Shown: positions 1-14,800, numbered from the stretch's first letter. The stretch is 64,000 bases of DNA from Pelecanus crispus (GCF_030463565.1 NC_134644.1:126543388-126607387); one strand, 5' to 3'. The notes: a model not told the origin generated them from the letters alone. Numbers and translations: made by a program.

Positions 1-3000
1 GGGGGGGGAGAAGGAGGGTATTTGTTTGGGTTGGAGAGACCAGGATGATGTTTAAAGTCAAAACCATCTCAGGCAGACCTCTTTAACAGTAATACATACT
101 TGTTTTTTTTGAAAGCCTTGTGTTAGGTTCTCTGTTTTTGCAGGTATGGACAGAAGACAGTAGGAAGATGGTGGCTTTTTTCTCCAGGGTAACTGTTGTG
201 GCAGCAATGTCACAGAAGGTGCGATTTATGTGCCACCTCAGTTATGAGACTGTTCAAACTTCAGTAGTTTCTCTTACAAATTTTAATTCTTTCAGAATTC
301 AAACCACAAGAGGGCACTGAATATTTTTGGGTTGTGTCTAAATAAGTATAGTATTTAAGGATGCTAATTCACTAAGTAGTTGTACTCAGGCACATCTGAG
401 ATATGGTATTTCTATCCAGATGTTTCATAAAAGGTAATAAATCTTTCATATATTTTAGGGGTTACGAGACGACTGGGGTCATTCCAATCTACAGAAAGAA
501 TGTTTCTAGCTTATTTTAAAACCTTAAACTTACAGATTTACTTGTGTGCTTTATCATCTGTGGCAAGTAAGCTGTGTTCCCCCAGGCCTCCACTCTGGGA
601 AGAGCTGAGTGCTCCCCACTTCACGAGTGACCGTAAAATGTAACATGTTCATGCAAACTCCATTTACTTGCAAGACCTTTCCTTGCCCAAACGCGTTCTG
701 TAGAGGTCGTCTTGCAAACTAGAGCGTTGTAGTGCACACAGGAGTCACACGGGGGCATGTGAGGACTGTTGCATTCTGTGATAATGGGCAAGGGGGTTAT
801 TGCTGATTTTTGACTTCTTGCTTTCTCAAACTGCACACACGGCGATGACCTTCCTAATTCCATCTGCTGCGGTGATGAGGTCCACCAGGTGCCAAGTACA
901 GGTATGCTTCATTAGCTCTTCATATTACTTAAGTCTTCTAAGTTGTTCTGTGGCAGCACACACACAATAGTTTGTGGTTGCTACAGGCCTCTGGAATGAC
1001 GAGAGAAATTCTCCCAGCTAAGGCTCATGCTCCATCATTTGAGAAAGATCTAAGTATCCCTGGAGCATGCTTCTGTAGTGGCATGGTACTCAGAGGCCAG
1101 CTACAGCCGCTTTAGTAGTTGCGGATCAGTCACAGTTTGTTTCACACTGTAATCTGATTCATATTTACCATAAAATATGTTTGTGTAAAAACATGTCAGA
1201 CATGATTCAGATTCCTGTGAAAGGGGGGAGGTGTAATCCTGTATGAGTAATTATTTAATTTATGAATTATTTTCTCACACCAAATAAAAGATAATTGTTA
1301 AAGTACATGTCTGAAGTGGCAGTGGGCAGTAAGGGATGCAAAATTATACCCCCAAGCTTCTGCGGTTTGCTTTTTCACCTTGTTTTTTAATTTACCTGTA
1401 GCTAAGCAGTGGGAAGAATTTGAAGGGCTGCTTCATTTTCTTGATAACTCTTAATCAAAGCAAACATGTCTTGTTTGCTCCTCTGCAAGAAGATGGAACA
1501 TTTGTATTTGATATCTGTTGTAATTTTCACTTTCTTACACTAAGTTCCATATGACTCCTGCTAGGTTTGTAAACACTGAAGTTTCCTAACTTGAAACACT
1601 TAGGTGTTCAACTTGAAACATCTTGGATTTGACTGAGAGTCTCTTATCTTGCAGGTTTCTCAGACAGCCCTTATCTTCATTGGTGCTTTTGCCTCAGCCA
1701 AGGAGATACTATTGCTGTACCCCCATTTGGGAGATTAACTGAAAAAGTGAAAACTAATTTGTGCAAGATAGTGCAGGAAGTTTGAGACAGGGCAAGGAAA
1801 AATATATTGAGAATAATACACCATTTGAATATCCTCCTGCTCTTTAACATTTGGTCTGTAAGCACTACTAAGTGAGCTACACAATGCTCTACAAGCCAGC
1901 ACTTTTCAAGATTATTGAATGAATTCATATCACTTGCAGTTGACATTGAAACTCATGATCAGTCAGGTTCTATCCAAATGTCAACAAGCAACCATGAATC
2001 ACACTTGTTCACTGAGCAGTATACCGATCGCAACATTACCAAAGCATCTGTGCTGAAATACAGATCAACAAAACTGTTCAAACAGGGAACTGCCTACCAA
2101 AAATGCTAGAAAATATCTGTCTGTATAGAATGATTTTTAATTGTTTTTATGGTTCTCTATATTTAGGTGACATTGCATTTTGAAATTAAATTCCTTTGGC
2201 TTTTAAAAAAGAGCTTTCTTGTTCTCCTGTACTTCACTCATTTTTTCCAATCTCTCTGCCCCCATTACTGTATCTTCCTGGTTTATTATCCACAGACGTA
2301 GCTTTACGAAGAAGACTGAAGCAGGCATTGCTTCCCATCTATGTTGGATGATGCCTGATGAATGTTCCTTGTTCTGCAGCAAGACACAGGATAAGAACTG
2401 CAGTATTATTATTACCTGTGCTGCCGTGGTGCCCACTGGCAACAGTGCTACTGGGCAGACACAAAGAGACGGTGCCTGTCCAAGAGAACACGCCGTCTGC
2501 TCCCTGGTGCTCCCCATCTGTCTGGTGCTAGCGAAGTGAACTCAGCAGGAGATCCAAGTGGTCACTGCAATAGATCTGCAGCAAACTCCACATCAAGTTC
2601 TGATGTCTTTTTGTTGCTTCTACTAGCAGCATGGGAGCACGTGGGTCTATGGGGAAAGAAATGTAATTGACTGGCAAAAGCCCAGATTTTTCAGGTGTCT
2701 CTTATAGTTACTCAGGGCTCATTAGATAGCTTAGCACCCATAAAAGTTGTGAAACATGTTCAAGGCAAAGAATTGCAAGAAAGGAAAAAGCAATCAACCA
2801 GCTAAAGACCTGCTCCTTCTGCTTTGTATTTAATGTTTTTACTTTTCCTCAAATACAGAGCTTGTAGTCAGGATGCTGATGGACTCTACCTGCAGATCAA
2901 AATGGTAATGGAAATAACATCCTCGAATTCCATGGGTCCCTGACTGTATCGAGAAAGGGTGTGTGTTACTTTTGGCTGTTATATGTCAAGTAACTGTAGA

Positions 3001-5290
3001 ATAAAGACAAGATCCAAGACTGCTGTTCTTTTTGTACATCTGAAAATGCACACCATCTACTCAAATAAGTTGCACTATCCCTTATTAATTCATCTCCTGT
3101 AATACTCAATTATTTCTTACTGTGGACCTCCATCTTAGAAGTATGACATGGCTATAGTGCTCTTCAGCTTCAAAGAAAAATGCAAGGAATCATATAGCAA
3201 AACCCTTAAGGAAAATAAGGGGTATGTATATTGCCGGAACATAGATAGTAAGTCAGTGATAAAGCAAAGTGTTTGTTGTTGTAGAGAATGTGGTCACAAA
3301 AGTAGGTAAGCTCTATAGAAAAGATCTTCCATGATTAGATAGAAAAAAAGCTTCCTTAAGACTGCCCATCTATTTATTAGTTTTTCCTCAACAGGTATTA
3401 AAAACCCATCTAACTACTTGATGGGTGACACTGAAATTTATGCCAAGAACTTCTCCCTTAAAAGCCCTGACATTCCATTCATATATTGTTTAATTTTCTA
3501 TTGTGTCTTGTTTTATTATACCAGGTGGCTGGTTGAGGTGTCAAAACTGAGTTTAATTAATGAAAAAGCAGTGTGAATTGGAGGAATAACATGTATGGGG
3601 ACTGTATGTTACAATGCAGGTTTAGCATATAAATCTGATGCCTTCTCTGTTTGGTGTCACTATATGCCAATTCCAACACCTTCTAGTGTTTTCTTTGGGT
3701 AACTCACTTTTTAGCCAGTCCTGAAAGCAGCAATGGCCATGACACAGGTTCATACAGCCCTTCTTGGTGACAGGAAAATCATTCTCCGATCTCCTACTGT
3801 GAAGAGGTTGGTGTGAGGTCTCAGTGCTTGGTTGATACATCTTAGAAGTGGGGATGTGGGAACAAAGAGCAGATTGTCTTGATTATTTGCATGTAGAAGG
3901 AACCAAAGAAGTAGAAAAACAGGCTTTTAAGCTTTCTTCCCACACCAAGTAGTAAGACCAAAAAATGTGCTATTTCTTTTGAGTTCATTATATTCCACCA
4001 TCTCAAGAAAACGCTTGTAAGGTAGTTTTGATCAGGAGTGTATTTTTTAAGCAAGTATCATCATCATCATTCCCACTTGCCTTGCTTTAGCTCGCATCAC
4101 AGAGCAGTTTTGGAGCGTCCAAATTGAATCCCTTTGGTTTGAAACTAAACCAGAATATGTTCTTCAGATCCCCACCTAGTGCAGTCCAGTTGCCACCACT
4201 GATGTCCAGTCCTTGGGATCAAATCAAAGCCAGTCTGAAGTAACACCCTTTGAGACGTGTACAGCACAGATGTCAGGTTCCTAGCACCAAATGTTTCAAT
4301 GTACAGATCTGTTCCAGTTGGTCCGAAGTACTTATTGCTGTGGACACAGCCAATCTAGCCTAGAGAGCCTCCAAAAGGAGAACTACCATCATCTCCAGCA
4401 GCTGAGGATGCCAGCGTGCAGAATTCAAGGACTGATGAACTTGCAGAAGAAATCTTGGACAAAAGAGCTTTTCAACCTTCCAGACATCACTGATTTGAGA
4501 ACAACTGACACCATGGTTATTGGTGGGTTGAGGATTACAATACTTATTGTTAATTTTGTTGAAAAAACTAACATTATAAGAACAACAATATCCACAACTG
4601 CTTCTTCTCAGTGGACCAGCAATGAAATAAGCATGGATCTGAGTGGCTAGAAATTGCTCAGGTGTCACCATTACTTCGTACCAACCTGTTCTTTCTTATC
4701 AGCTCTGGTACTTGAAATAGTATGAGAAATGTTATTAATTTTGATATAATCATTTGAGAGTCTGTATTTACAATACAAAAATCTAAATGCCATTTCTAGT
4801 TTTTATGGTGTTCTAACCAAGTAGTCAGTCTGTGAAAGTGAAACGTTAGCCAAGTCTGATCATACAATTACCATGAGTACTTTCAGTTTAAGCATGCGAA
4901 CTGTGGCAATTTCAGCACTCTCTGGCAGCTGGTAAGTAGAAGGGATGACTGAAGTTGGAAGAAACTAAAACTCCAAAGAGTAACTGTGGTGATAGTACAA
5001 TGGTACTGACATTTAAAAACTGATTTTGTATGGAATTTTTAAATAGTCCAGAAGACTAACATTACATGATTTACTGACAAATACAGTGTTTCACATTCAT
5101 CAACAATAGAAATGGCATTGCCTTTTCTAAAAGCAAGATAATGAAATTATGTTGCTGACAGATTTTTTTTTTTTAGGTGCACACATTTCCCATTTTCACT
5201 TTCTGTCAAAACCCCCATATTTATTAATATATTAATGTCTTACCTGCCAAGAGACTTGCTAGCTTTCAGTTGTTCAAAAGGTTTTAGTGG
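1..5290. other. Intergenic region without a recognisable gene
   Basis: I see no coding exon, RNA gene or complete repeat here. Open frames are short, lack familiar domains and overlap on both strands, for example a 119-codon frame at 4291-4650 that resembles no family I know. The stretch starts in a G-run and contains several poly-T/poly-A tracts. Lying just 5' of MEP1B, it may hold distal regulatory sequence or the 3' UTR of an upstream gene, but nothing in the sequence proves either. Confidence 0.5.
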
Positions 5291-5299
5291 TGGCTTTAT

Positions 5300-5590
5300 T
5301 CACTGAATCCCAGGATGGCTGAGGTGGGAAGGCACCTCTGGAGATTGCCTAGTCCAATTCCCCTGCTTGCAGCAGGGTCACCTGCAGCAGGTTGCTCAGC
5401 GCTGTGTCTGGTTGGGTTTTGACTGTCTCCAAGGATGGAGACTCCACAGCTTCTCTGGGCAATTTATTCCAGTGCTTAAAAACCCTTAGAATAATAATAA
5501 AAAAAGTTTTCTTATGTTTAAATGGAATTTCCTGTATTTCAGTGTGTCTGTTTCCTCTGTATTTCCATTTTCTCGTGTCCATTTCATTCT
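5300..5590 (-). repeat. CR1 LINE 3' fragment, antisense
   Basis: Read on the minus strand, this piece encodes the decayed C-terminal end of CR1 ORF2. The frame at 5349-5582 contains a HWNKLPREAVESPSLE-like block, which recurs in the two sense CR1 copies later in the window. The + strand shows the reverse complement of a typical CR1 3' end (CCCAGGATGGCTGAGG, 5308 onward). It is 5'-truncated like most avian CR1 copies. Its 5' edge is uncertain and may reach about 5625. Confidence 0.85.
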
Positions 5591-5713
5591 ATATAACAGT
5601 TTGTGTCCAACGCTTTTTCTCACAGCAATGCTTAAAAATAGTTGAACCATATGTTAGTTATCATAATGTAGTAATGATGGACTTCACCTACTGGACAAGG
5701 AAAAGGTAGGTAA

Positions 5714-5770
5714 GTTAATTGTTGATGAAAGGACAAAGGTTTTGATTTATGATATCTACTGCCTTAAATA
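5714..5770 (+). promoter_or_regulatory. Probable MEP1B proximal promoter (HNF1-, HNF4-, CDX- and TATA-like sites)
   Basis: Four candidate sites lie within 110 bases of the start codon. GTTAATTGTTGAT (5714-5726) matches the HNF1 palindrome at about 10 of 13 positions. GGACAAAGGT (5731-5740) resembles an HNF4/DR1 half. TTTATGA (5747-5753) matches the CDX consensus. TTAAATA (5764-5770) could act as a TATA box and would place the transcription start near 5795. In mammals MEP1B is expressed on intestinal and kidney brush borders, where these factors are active. Binding is inferred from sequence only. Confidence 0.4.
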
Positions 5771-5818
5771 CCAAGCTGGTCTGAAATTCTGTCCTGCAAC
5801 TGCTGACTGGATAACAAC

Positions 5819-5881
5819 ATGGGCTGGTTTTCTGTGCCTGTGTTTCTGACTTGTCTTCTTCTTCAGGTGGTCTCGAGTCAG
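5819..5881 (+). CDS. MEP1B: MEP1B coding exon 1: signal peptide
   Basis: Encodes [21 protein letters not shown], split here as [10 protein letters not shown] and [11 protein letters not shown]: a hydrophobic core with small residues before the likely cleavage site. The donor GTAAGA follows at 5882 in phase 0. The ATG opens the only frame that joins exon 2 correctly, which fixes the start. Confidence 0.9.
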
Positions 5882-8800
5882 GTAAGAAAACAAAGAATGC
5901 ATATTCTTTATATGATCAAGTAAGCAATGCAACTTAAGATGAGTTTGAGAGGCAAAGACTTAAGTATGTTGCTTTTGCAAAGTAAGAATTCTGTTGTCAT
6001 CTGCATGGAAGAGAGAGAAAGATTTCTGTTTCCTTGGGGTCTTAGCACTGCTATTTTTAAGACATTTGGCTATACTTGGGAAGAGCTGATCTTGCATTCC
6101 CCACCTAAGCAAAATGTCCACTACTATTCGAAGTAACATTACCAGAATAGCAAGTCTGCAGTTAGAATCAAGACAAGTATTAAAATTTATTTTGCTAGTG
6201 CATATTTGAATGGAAATATGATTTTTTTTTTTTTTTTTTTTGCTATAACACAATATATTTGATATTGAAATAGGTGCCTTTTTAGCCACTGGATAAACTT
6301 ATATATGACTGTTCTCTGTTCCTCCAATCCAGCTGAACTGTTTAATGCCAAAAAAGTAACAGCTGAGATTTTGTATTTCCTGTCTTGTGTAGTGCAATGT
6401 AGCATTTTTCTCATCTTGTGATAATTTATTATAGAGGCTGGGAATATTGGTGATACACAATTTAATTAGTTCGGAGAACAAAAAACAGTAGGTTGTTGAA
6501 AGTTCATTTCAGCTGTTCATAGCTTCAGGGTAATCTATAGAGTAAGGTATTACTTATTGTGACATTACTTAAGTGGAATAACACTATCTATTTTATGTTA
6601 TGCAACTTAACTGTCTGATTCTATGAATCTAGCTCCAGTACCTCACTGTGGCAGTTGTGTCCTCTTCCTCTCCACTAACACATGCTCATGTCTCCCTAAG
6701 TCAAGAGCTCAACCTTATGTCCCCAACTTTCCCATAGTCCTCCTGTATCCCCTGCTACACCAGCCTCACACTTCTCTTGTATTTCTGCTGCCCATCACGA
6801 CTACCTGTTCCTCTATTCCCATCCTTTTGGAAACTCAAGTCTCAGCCTGGTTTAGATTCCTCTACAGGCTTTGGTAAAGCATGTAGTAGGTGATGCAGAC
6901 TGCTACTAACATCTACAAGCTACCACACATCAAACTGACTCATAATAACCAGCTCCTGTGTGAGAGAGGGGCTTCTGATAACAAGGGCTAATTATTTAAT
7001 TTCCATGTGCCTTATGGCCAGGTAGATCTTCTTTCATATTTCTGGATGCCGATACAGAAAGTTATATAGTCTAGACAAAACACTGAGAAATTAGGGTGTC
7101 TCATCTAAACTGGCTGACTATACTGCATCTGAAGTTCATGGTAAGACAGGGAAATTTTCACTGGGTGATTTATCACATCCTTGAATAGATGTCCAAGCTA
7201 GATCCAAGATGTCCAAGATGATCCAAGGTGGATCATCTTCTGGAGATGCCAGGGCATCATCATGGTGCCATACCTATTTTAGTGACAGATGAATTATGTA
7301 TGCAATTACTCATTTGTTTCTCCACTGATTACTGTGTGAGTCTACTTGCCTAGTTGTTACGTGACTAAAATAGGTGAGATGTTTCCCACCCATTCAATAT
7401 GCACTTGAATTATTTGCCAGTTAAATGTGCTCACAAGCCATGGTTTGACCAACCTTTAATATAACTTAATTCACATAAATCATGCCATTTGCCAAAGTCA
7501 GGGACTATTATTATAAATGTTCAGAATTTTTTTTGTGTGTAGATTTAAAAGTAGCATTGGTTAGACTAAATTATATTCCTCTTTGGTACACTGCAGGTAA
7601 TATAACCTTCCTCTGTATGTGACTGTGAACTGTGAATCTGTTTATTTACAAAACTTTCAGAGACTAGAAATGCGTCATATAGGTCTCAGTCATGAGGCTG
7701 GTGTTGAGATGGAAGCCATTGCTACTCAAACAAGTAATCCTTGTACACAGACATACTCCTTTTGGAACTGAGTATTTTTGCTGTTGAGATTCACAGGACT
7801 AAAGACCTAGTTTTGTTGAGAAGGAAGTGGAAAGGAGTGATGAAAGGGGATTCCTTCAGCATAAAACATTTCCAACAGTTTTCAGACACTGAGGACCAGC
7901 CTGGATTTCAATCGATTGCTGACTTTGGTATTCTTCAGTCATGGACTCACATTTTGGTTCATGCACCCAAAATACTGCTGGACTTAGCTACATTGATTTC
8001 AGTTTGTGAGCTTTTGCTGCTGATAGAGGAGCTTTTCCATGAGCTAGCCAGTTTTTACCTTCAGCACAGTTATGCTTTCTGATTAGTCGATATGGGTATA
8101 TTGTAGTTTAGAATTATTGAAGCTGCAGAAACATTTTACCCTCCTTTAATGGTTATAAGAGGATTCAACATATATAGGTATGATTATTCTCCTCCATCAA
8201 AAATCTTTAAGAGAAAAGAGGATAATGTGATTTTAATTTTTGAGTATTGCAAGATTTACTTGTCGTTTTTTGCTTCCACATTAGCTAGAAATCTGTGTGA
8301 GAGTGGGAGTTTAAAAGTAAATGAAGCCTTCCAAATGCGTGTTACACACTTTGCCTGTGTACTTTCAGCTTGTTTTACAAGCTGAACTTTGGTTTCAAAA
8401 CTGGAATATGTGGACTGGATACTGTCTTACACATATCCAGTGATAACGAAATGTCATGAGAGGATATATGTGCAATAAAACTTCAGAATGTAACAGGAGT
8501 CTATTGACATGGCAGATTTATGGATGACTTGTTTGGAAAAGATATTTATTAAACTGTATCTGTATACAGTTATATCCTTACTCTTTTTTTCTGAAGTCCC
8601 CATCCTTATGTATCAATGTAAACCTGAATAATACCAGTTAACTCAGTGAAATGTGAGATCAAAATCAATCCTTCAACATTTGCATCTGCCCAAATCTGGA
8701 AACAGTTTTTCAATGGACTTGGTCACTTTTCCACAATGACACTGGGTTTTTAGGAGTTTGGTATCTTAAAATCTACCAAATTTTGAAACAACCTAAAACT

Positions 8801-11800
8801 GTGAAGTACTGAAACAGGGCTGTTTAAGGAGAAGTCAGGTCAGGAAACAGATTCTACTCAATGGGTTTTGTAACCGACACTTCAAGGTCAAAATCCTGCC
8901 TTTAGACTGGGAAAGGACATAGGTGGGTGGTAGTTTTCATTAAGAAAATTAAGAAGCAGAAGAAGTAGTTGATTAAAAACTTTGCCTGTTTATATAACTT
9001 TATATATAAAGCATTTGATTATGCCAGCTCATACCAATTAGGCACTATATCTCTTAAACCTATAAATTATAGCCTCTACTTGGTTAGGCAAAAAATGCTT
9101 TTCCCCTCCTCGACAATCAAAATAAATGATCAAAATCTGACAAAAACTGTGAAGCAACAGTTTGAATTAATTTTATATCAGGTGAATCAAAATGATAATT
9201 TGAGGTTTCAGGCTTTTGTATTTACAGTACTTTTTTTGTGCCATTTGCTGAAGTTTTCACAAGACAGTCATTTCAGATTGAAAATGAATCTTTCATTGAA
9301 AAGCTAAAATAGGACATTCTGACAATTTCAAAGCTTTCTTTCTGAACATTTTCCAAATGAAGAAATTTCACTGCAGTTATTTTTTTTTCTGCATTTGGTT
9401 AGAGTTTTTATATGAATCCCATCAGTTTTAGGGCCCACAGTTACATTTGCCTTAAAAATTGTTCCCATCATTACGTGCCAAAAGTCAGGTCTAGAAGAAC
9501 ATGTGGTTTTGAAACTCTCTTGAATATTCTGGCCATACTATTTTCTTATCTGTCATACAGATGGTAGAAATTACCAAAATTAATATTCTTGTGGACTGCA
9601 TGAACTTGATTTTTGCCATTTTTCAACATTCTGATCTTGTACTGTTCATTACTTCTAATAGAGGTTGCAGATGCTTATCACACTGGAAAAAATAAGTCAT
9701 ACATGCAAAACTGCATGTACAAAAGATAACAAATGATTTATATGGAGAAAGAAATCAGTCAGGAGGGGGACTATAGTAGAAATAAAGGTAAAAATCCCAC
9801 TCTGCTTTGCAGAATTGCTGTTATATCTTACCATTTGCTGCATCTGTTACCTATATTGTCAGAGCTTAGAATTTAAGGGTGTTTTTTACCTTCAGTTTGT
9901 GAACTTCTTGTCAAGTATACAAATACAAGGCTCCTGATGAGAAACAGAAAAACCTACCCTATTCCAATAAAAGAATATGGATTATATTCTATGGGCGTGT
10001 TATGGCAAGGAAAAGTGTACTATGTATATCTCATTATGGTCTTGCTCCAATATGGACTGGGATTTTACACATTGCAGAAACAGCCTTTGAGTTGGTATTG
10101 CTGAGGTAGATGGAGCCCAGCTAAGACACCAAACTGGGGCTGAGGTGACCTGGACTCTGTGTCCTGTCCTTCAAAGACTTGCTGCGTGATGCCGGACTGC
10201 TCATTCCCCCCATCTTCAACTTTACAAGGGAAGGTTAAGCATAGCTTCCATAGGTTCTGTACAGTGCCTGACTAGATGCAATACTTGATTTCATAGAAAT
10301 AATTGGCTCTTCCCATTTGTGAAAGACCATTCAGCACTGCCTGAGTGGTGAGAGAAAAATGGTTGTGAAAACTTCACAGAAGCTGTACTGGGTGACTGAC
10401 TTGTTGGGCAACCTGAAGCAGGGAGGACACAAAGCCGACACATAAGCAAATAAGCATCTCCAGTCAAATGAGGGCCCAGTCAATCCAATACAAAGCCATG
10501 CGCTAAGTGCTGTCACTTGAGCTTAAAGCACATCTCTAATACTGTTGAGAGAGTAACGCGAGCTGCATTTCATTATGTGCCTTTCTAATAATATCTCTTT
10601 TCTTCCTCCTCCCCAGCCTGCTCCGGAGACAACTGGTGAGTTCTGTTTAGAGATCTATTTGTATGCACAGGAGGCAGTCAACAAAAACAGCTGCTCATAA
10701 ACATCACTAGGGCAGACACAGATTTATAATTACTGTTATTGTTATTGCATTAATTTTCACACTTCATAAAGATAACAGCAAGAGCTAATGTCCTACCTCA
10801 CTTGTCTTTTTATTTTTCAGAAATAGATGTAGATGGAGGAATTGATCAAGACATCTTTGACATCAATGAAGGTTTTTTAAAATTCAGTTTATCTTTTAAG
10901 GTTTTTTTTTTTTTGTGATTTTCATTATGGTAGCCACAGATCAATACAATAACTGAATGTTTATCTCCTCTTCCCTTTAGCTTTAGGACTAGACCTTTTT
11001 GAGGGAGACATCAAACTTGACGGGGTGAGTTCAAATGTAAAATATAAAACCAGAAATGTGTCATTGACTTATGCAAAGTATTGCTGGCATGGAAATGATT
11101 GATGCATCATGCTCCTACTAACAATAAGTGCTGTTTATGTAACAATAAACTGAAAATTTTGGGGGATGGATTTCTACAAAATGTCATAGACAATGAAGGA
11201 GTCAGGAGCATTTGCAGAAACATTATCCAGAATAAGGTCGGTTTAGCCATTAGATCAGTATTATTAGCTTCTTGTTTCCTTTACTGTGCTTTTTATATTT
11301 GGACGTTTAATACTGATTCAGCAGCACTGATCATCATCCAGACAGGTTTATATAAAAGATTCTTAATTTATCTGCACAATATTCTTTATGAGCCAATTAA
11401 ATTTACAGATCAGTGCTGCAAAACCTTTGTCATGTAAGTAGATTCACTAAAACCAATGGAAAATTAGACTTGTAATGCCACATTTTAAAGCACCTCTCCA
11501 GTATCCCTATCTAATTCATTAAAAAAAAAAAAAATTAGATAGCAAGTTACATCCTCAAGAGACCTAGTAGAAACCTCAAAAGTGTTTTGTACCCCTGAAA
11601 GTCAACAGTGCTTTACTCTCCCTTTTGGTGAACTCCTGTGGCCTGAGCATATCAGTGGAAGCAAAGACAGCACTTGCTAAGGGCACAGGAACAAACCCTT
11701 GCATTACAAAAAATTACACAATTGTTAATCTCTGTACAGTTTTGAGGACTTTACATCTTAATGCTTCCCACAGGAGCCAAAGCTCTCCTCACAGTTGCAT

Positions 11801-14800
11801 CAAATTCTCAGGTAATTTGTCCAGAGAAAATGCTGCAGAAGTTGGAGACACTGGTAGAAGGGAGTGAAGGGATTTCAGACCCAAGCCTTAGACTTCTGAG
11901 TGATCTTCCAAAGTTTTTGAGCTCTTTGATTTCTTATATGTCTTATATGGACTTGTAGGAAACATGCTTTGCTTTAGCACTATTATAGTCCCTGATCCTA
12001 AATCAATTTTCACTGAGGACTGCTAACTTATTTTCTTTCTCAGATGCAGGAACGAAACTCCATCATTGGTGACAACTATCGGTGGCCCCACGTTATTCCC
12101 TACGTCCTTGATGATAGCCTAGGTGCAGTATATGCCCTTGACAATATCTGTATGTCATGTTGATTGAAATGTTAAATACGGATTGCTAAAGATACTGTGG
12201 CATCCTTTCCTCTTGTAAGTCTTGCGCAGGCCATTTCCCACAGCAGGATGGGGCCTGGGTATGCACAAGCAGGGTATATCATCTTGGTGTTGGTGCTGGG
12301 TCTCACCTCCTTTCTTGGATGCTTCCTATCCTGTCATTGCTATGACCGAACAGACTGTTTTGGGTTTAAAAGCATATGTCTAAGACATGAAACTACTGAG
12401 CAAAAGAAAAAACAGGACACTGAAGATCTTTTTAAAGCAAGAAAGCTTACCTGGCCATTTACATCATCCACAGCACCGATGGCAAATTGGCATGCTGGCA
12501 GGCAATGCAGTTTGCAATGGCACCTCGCCAAGTCCCCTGCTGTGGGGCCAGGGACATATCGTAGCTTGTCTCCATCCCTTTGAATCCACCCGGCTGTGGC
12601 TCTGCACGGCAGAGGCAAGTGGTGAGATGGAGTTTGAGTTCTTACTGTATACCACATGGAGAGATTGTGCCCTCACTACACACCATGGGGTCAGGTTTCT
12701 GCTACATGACAGGAAAAAAAAAATCACCCACCCCCAGTTTAGATTCGGATCTAAACTGGGTTGAAGCCACAGAAGTTGCTTAGAGGAGATAACCCAGATG
12801 TAATGTTAGCAGTTCAAGTGCTGGAGAAATTCTGTTAGAGATCTGTAGCCTGCAGTCTGCACTGGGTGAAATCTGATGTCTTCATTCCCTGTTTATTTAA
12901 TACTTGCTCACATAAATCTCAGCAAAGTAAATGAATGAATTTACAAAATTAAGAACCACGCACCATGCATCATGCATTATATACCCATCATGTCATATTT
13001 TATACATAGGTACCAAAGAAAAATTACACCGAAACAAAACAAGAGGAAGATATAATGTCACAACAGTCTAATTTATGGTCTTTAGGTCCCTACCCAGGTC
13101 TTAATCCAGCAAAAATCATGCTTATTTTAATCAAAGATTGCTGGAGCAAGACCCACCCTTAGGACTTGCTCCATACAGATAATAGTACAAACCTATTGGC
13201 TCAGTATTGACAAGAACACTGTTTGCTTTGCAGAAATGAATGCTAAGGGACTCATCCTCCAGGCATTTGAACGATATCGACTAAAAACCTGTATTGACTT
13301 CAAACCTTGGGAAGGGGAGAAGAATTACATATCTGTCTTCAAAGGAAGTGGGTAAGAGGAGTAATGTAAAATAACTCTCATCTTGTTTGGCTACTGGCTA
13401 TTTGCATGGCTTGTATTTGCTCTAAAACTCATATATCTGATTATAATTTTGTATTTCTGTTATGTCTATTTTTCCAGTCTTTTTTTAACTGGAAATTGTA
13501 GTAGTTTTCGAAACAGGTATTACCTTGGAAGTAATGAACTATTTCTTGCTGATATTTATTTTTAAATATAAGAGGTAGTGAAGTCCTTTAAGAGGTAGTT
13601 TTCTGGGCATGGTAAAAGATATCAGAAACAAGGCAATTATTTTCTTGACTGGTCTTTGGATATATGGAGTATCATTTTCAAATGGTCATTCTTAGTATAC
13701 CTTAGTTTTTAGGAAAAAAAAAAAGCCAGTGGAAATATGGTAGTTCTAACTGTGGGACAATGAATTTGTTTGACTATAACAAATGGAATTGCATTTGAAC
13801 AATGTCACACCAGCATTCAGATATAACAGTGATATTTTTAAATGCTGCACAGCACTGAGGTATTTTACAGAGGTTTCACTTTATTTACCTCTTTTGATGA
13901 ATAGTTATGCTATTCCACCTTAGCTTTTGCAAAATAAGACTCCAGTAAAGAAGTCAAAATTGCCCCAGCTGCTTCCCTTTCTTAGACAGTCTCTGTCAAA
14001 ACAGTGCAACAAGAACAAATATATTCTCCACTCTATGCTGAACCATTTCTCTGTTAGAAAAGAAGATCAGGGAAAGCTTGAAAGCCTGGTGAGGAAATTT
14101 ACTTTCAGCAAATCATTTCCTGATATGAGAATGCATTCATAAATGGGAAAGATTTTCTGATAATAGAAATGTTTCCCTTTCCCTTTGGCTTGTTCTGAGA
14201 TAGCAGATAATTCTAAGGTAGCAGATAATGGTTTCAAAATTTCTTCAGTCTCTGGCTCTTTGTATTTTCTATTCTTCATGCTATGCACATGACATCGAAA
14301 CTCAACCCTAAAAGATGTATAAGTGGAGACTTAGGGAGAATGCATATTCCTGTGCTAATGACTCTTCGGTGTTTTAGGCCAAATGTAAAACTCATGTAGC
14401 TAAATTTTTTAGTCCTTCATCACATAAAGTATGCATTGCATTTACTAATAATTGTACCTGAAAAAACCCCACACTATTTAGCCTATGGCAAGTAAGAGGC
14501 CTCTGCACAATGTTTCATTTATATGTCTATTAAAAATAGATGAGTCTTGGTGACGAAGAAGACGAGTCACTCTAGTTGGATAACGTATCTTGCCCTCACT
14601 GCCTGGTGTGTTGCTTGCCCTGAGATGTTTCTGTCATCTCAGCTGACACATCCATAAAACAATTAACACTCAGCAGCACTTTTTGAAAGATTGGAGCTAA
14701 ATGATGTGGTCTCTGGAAAAAGGCTGTCCAGTTTCAGTGAGCTAGCTTGGGGCTGTACAAAGAAATTATCAGGACTGACCCTGCATTAACTGCCTTTCGT

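Noticed and set aside
4291-4650. 119-codon open frame upstream of MEP1B
   Set aside because: No recognisable domain, an equally long frame on the opposite strand, and no splice or promoter signals that fit.
12197-12783. Several overlapping frames of 60-130 codons in MEP1B intron 5
   Set aside because: They lie between two verified exons, overlap one another on both strands and match no family.
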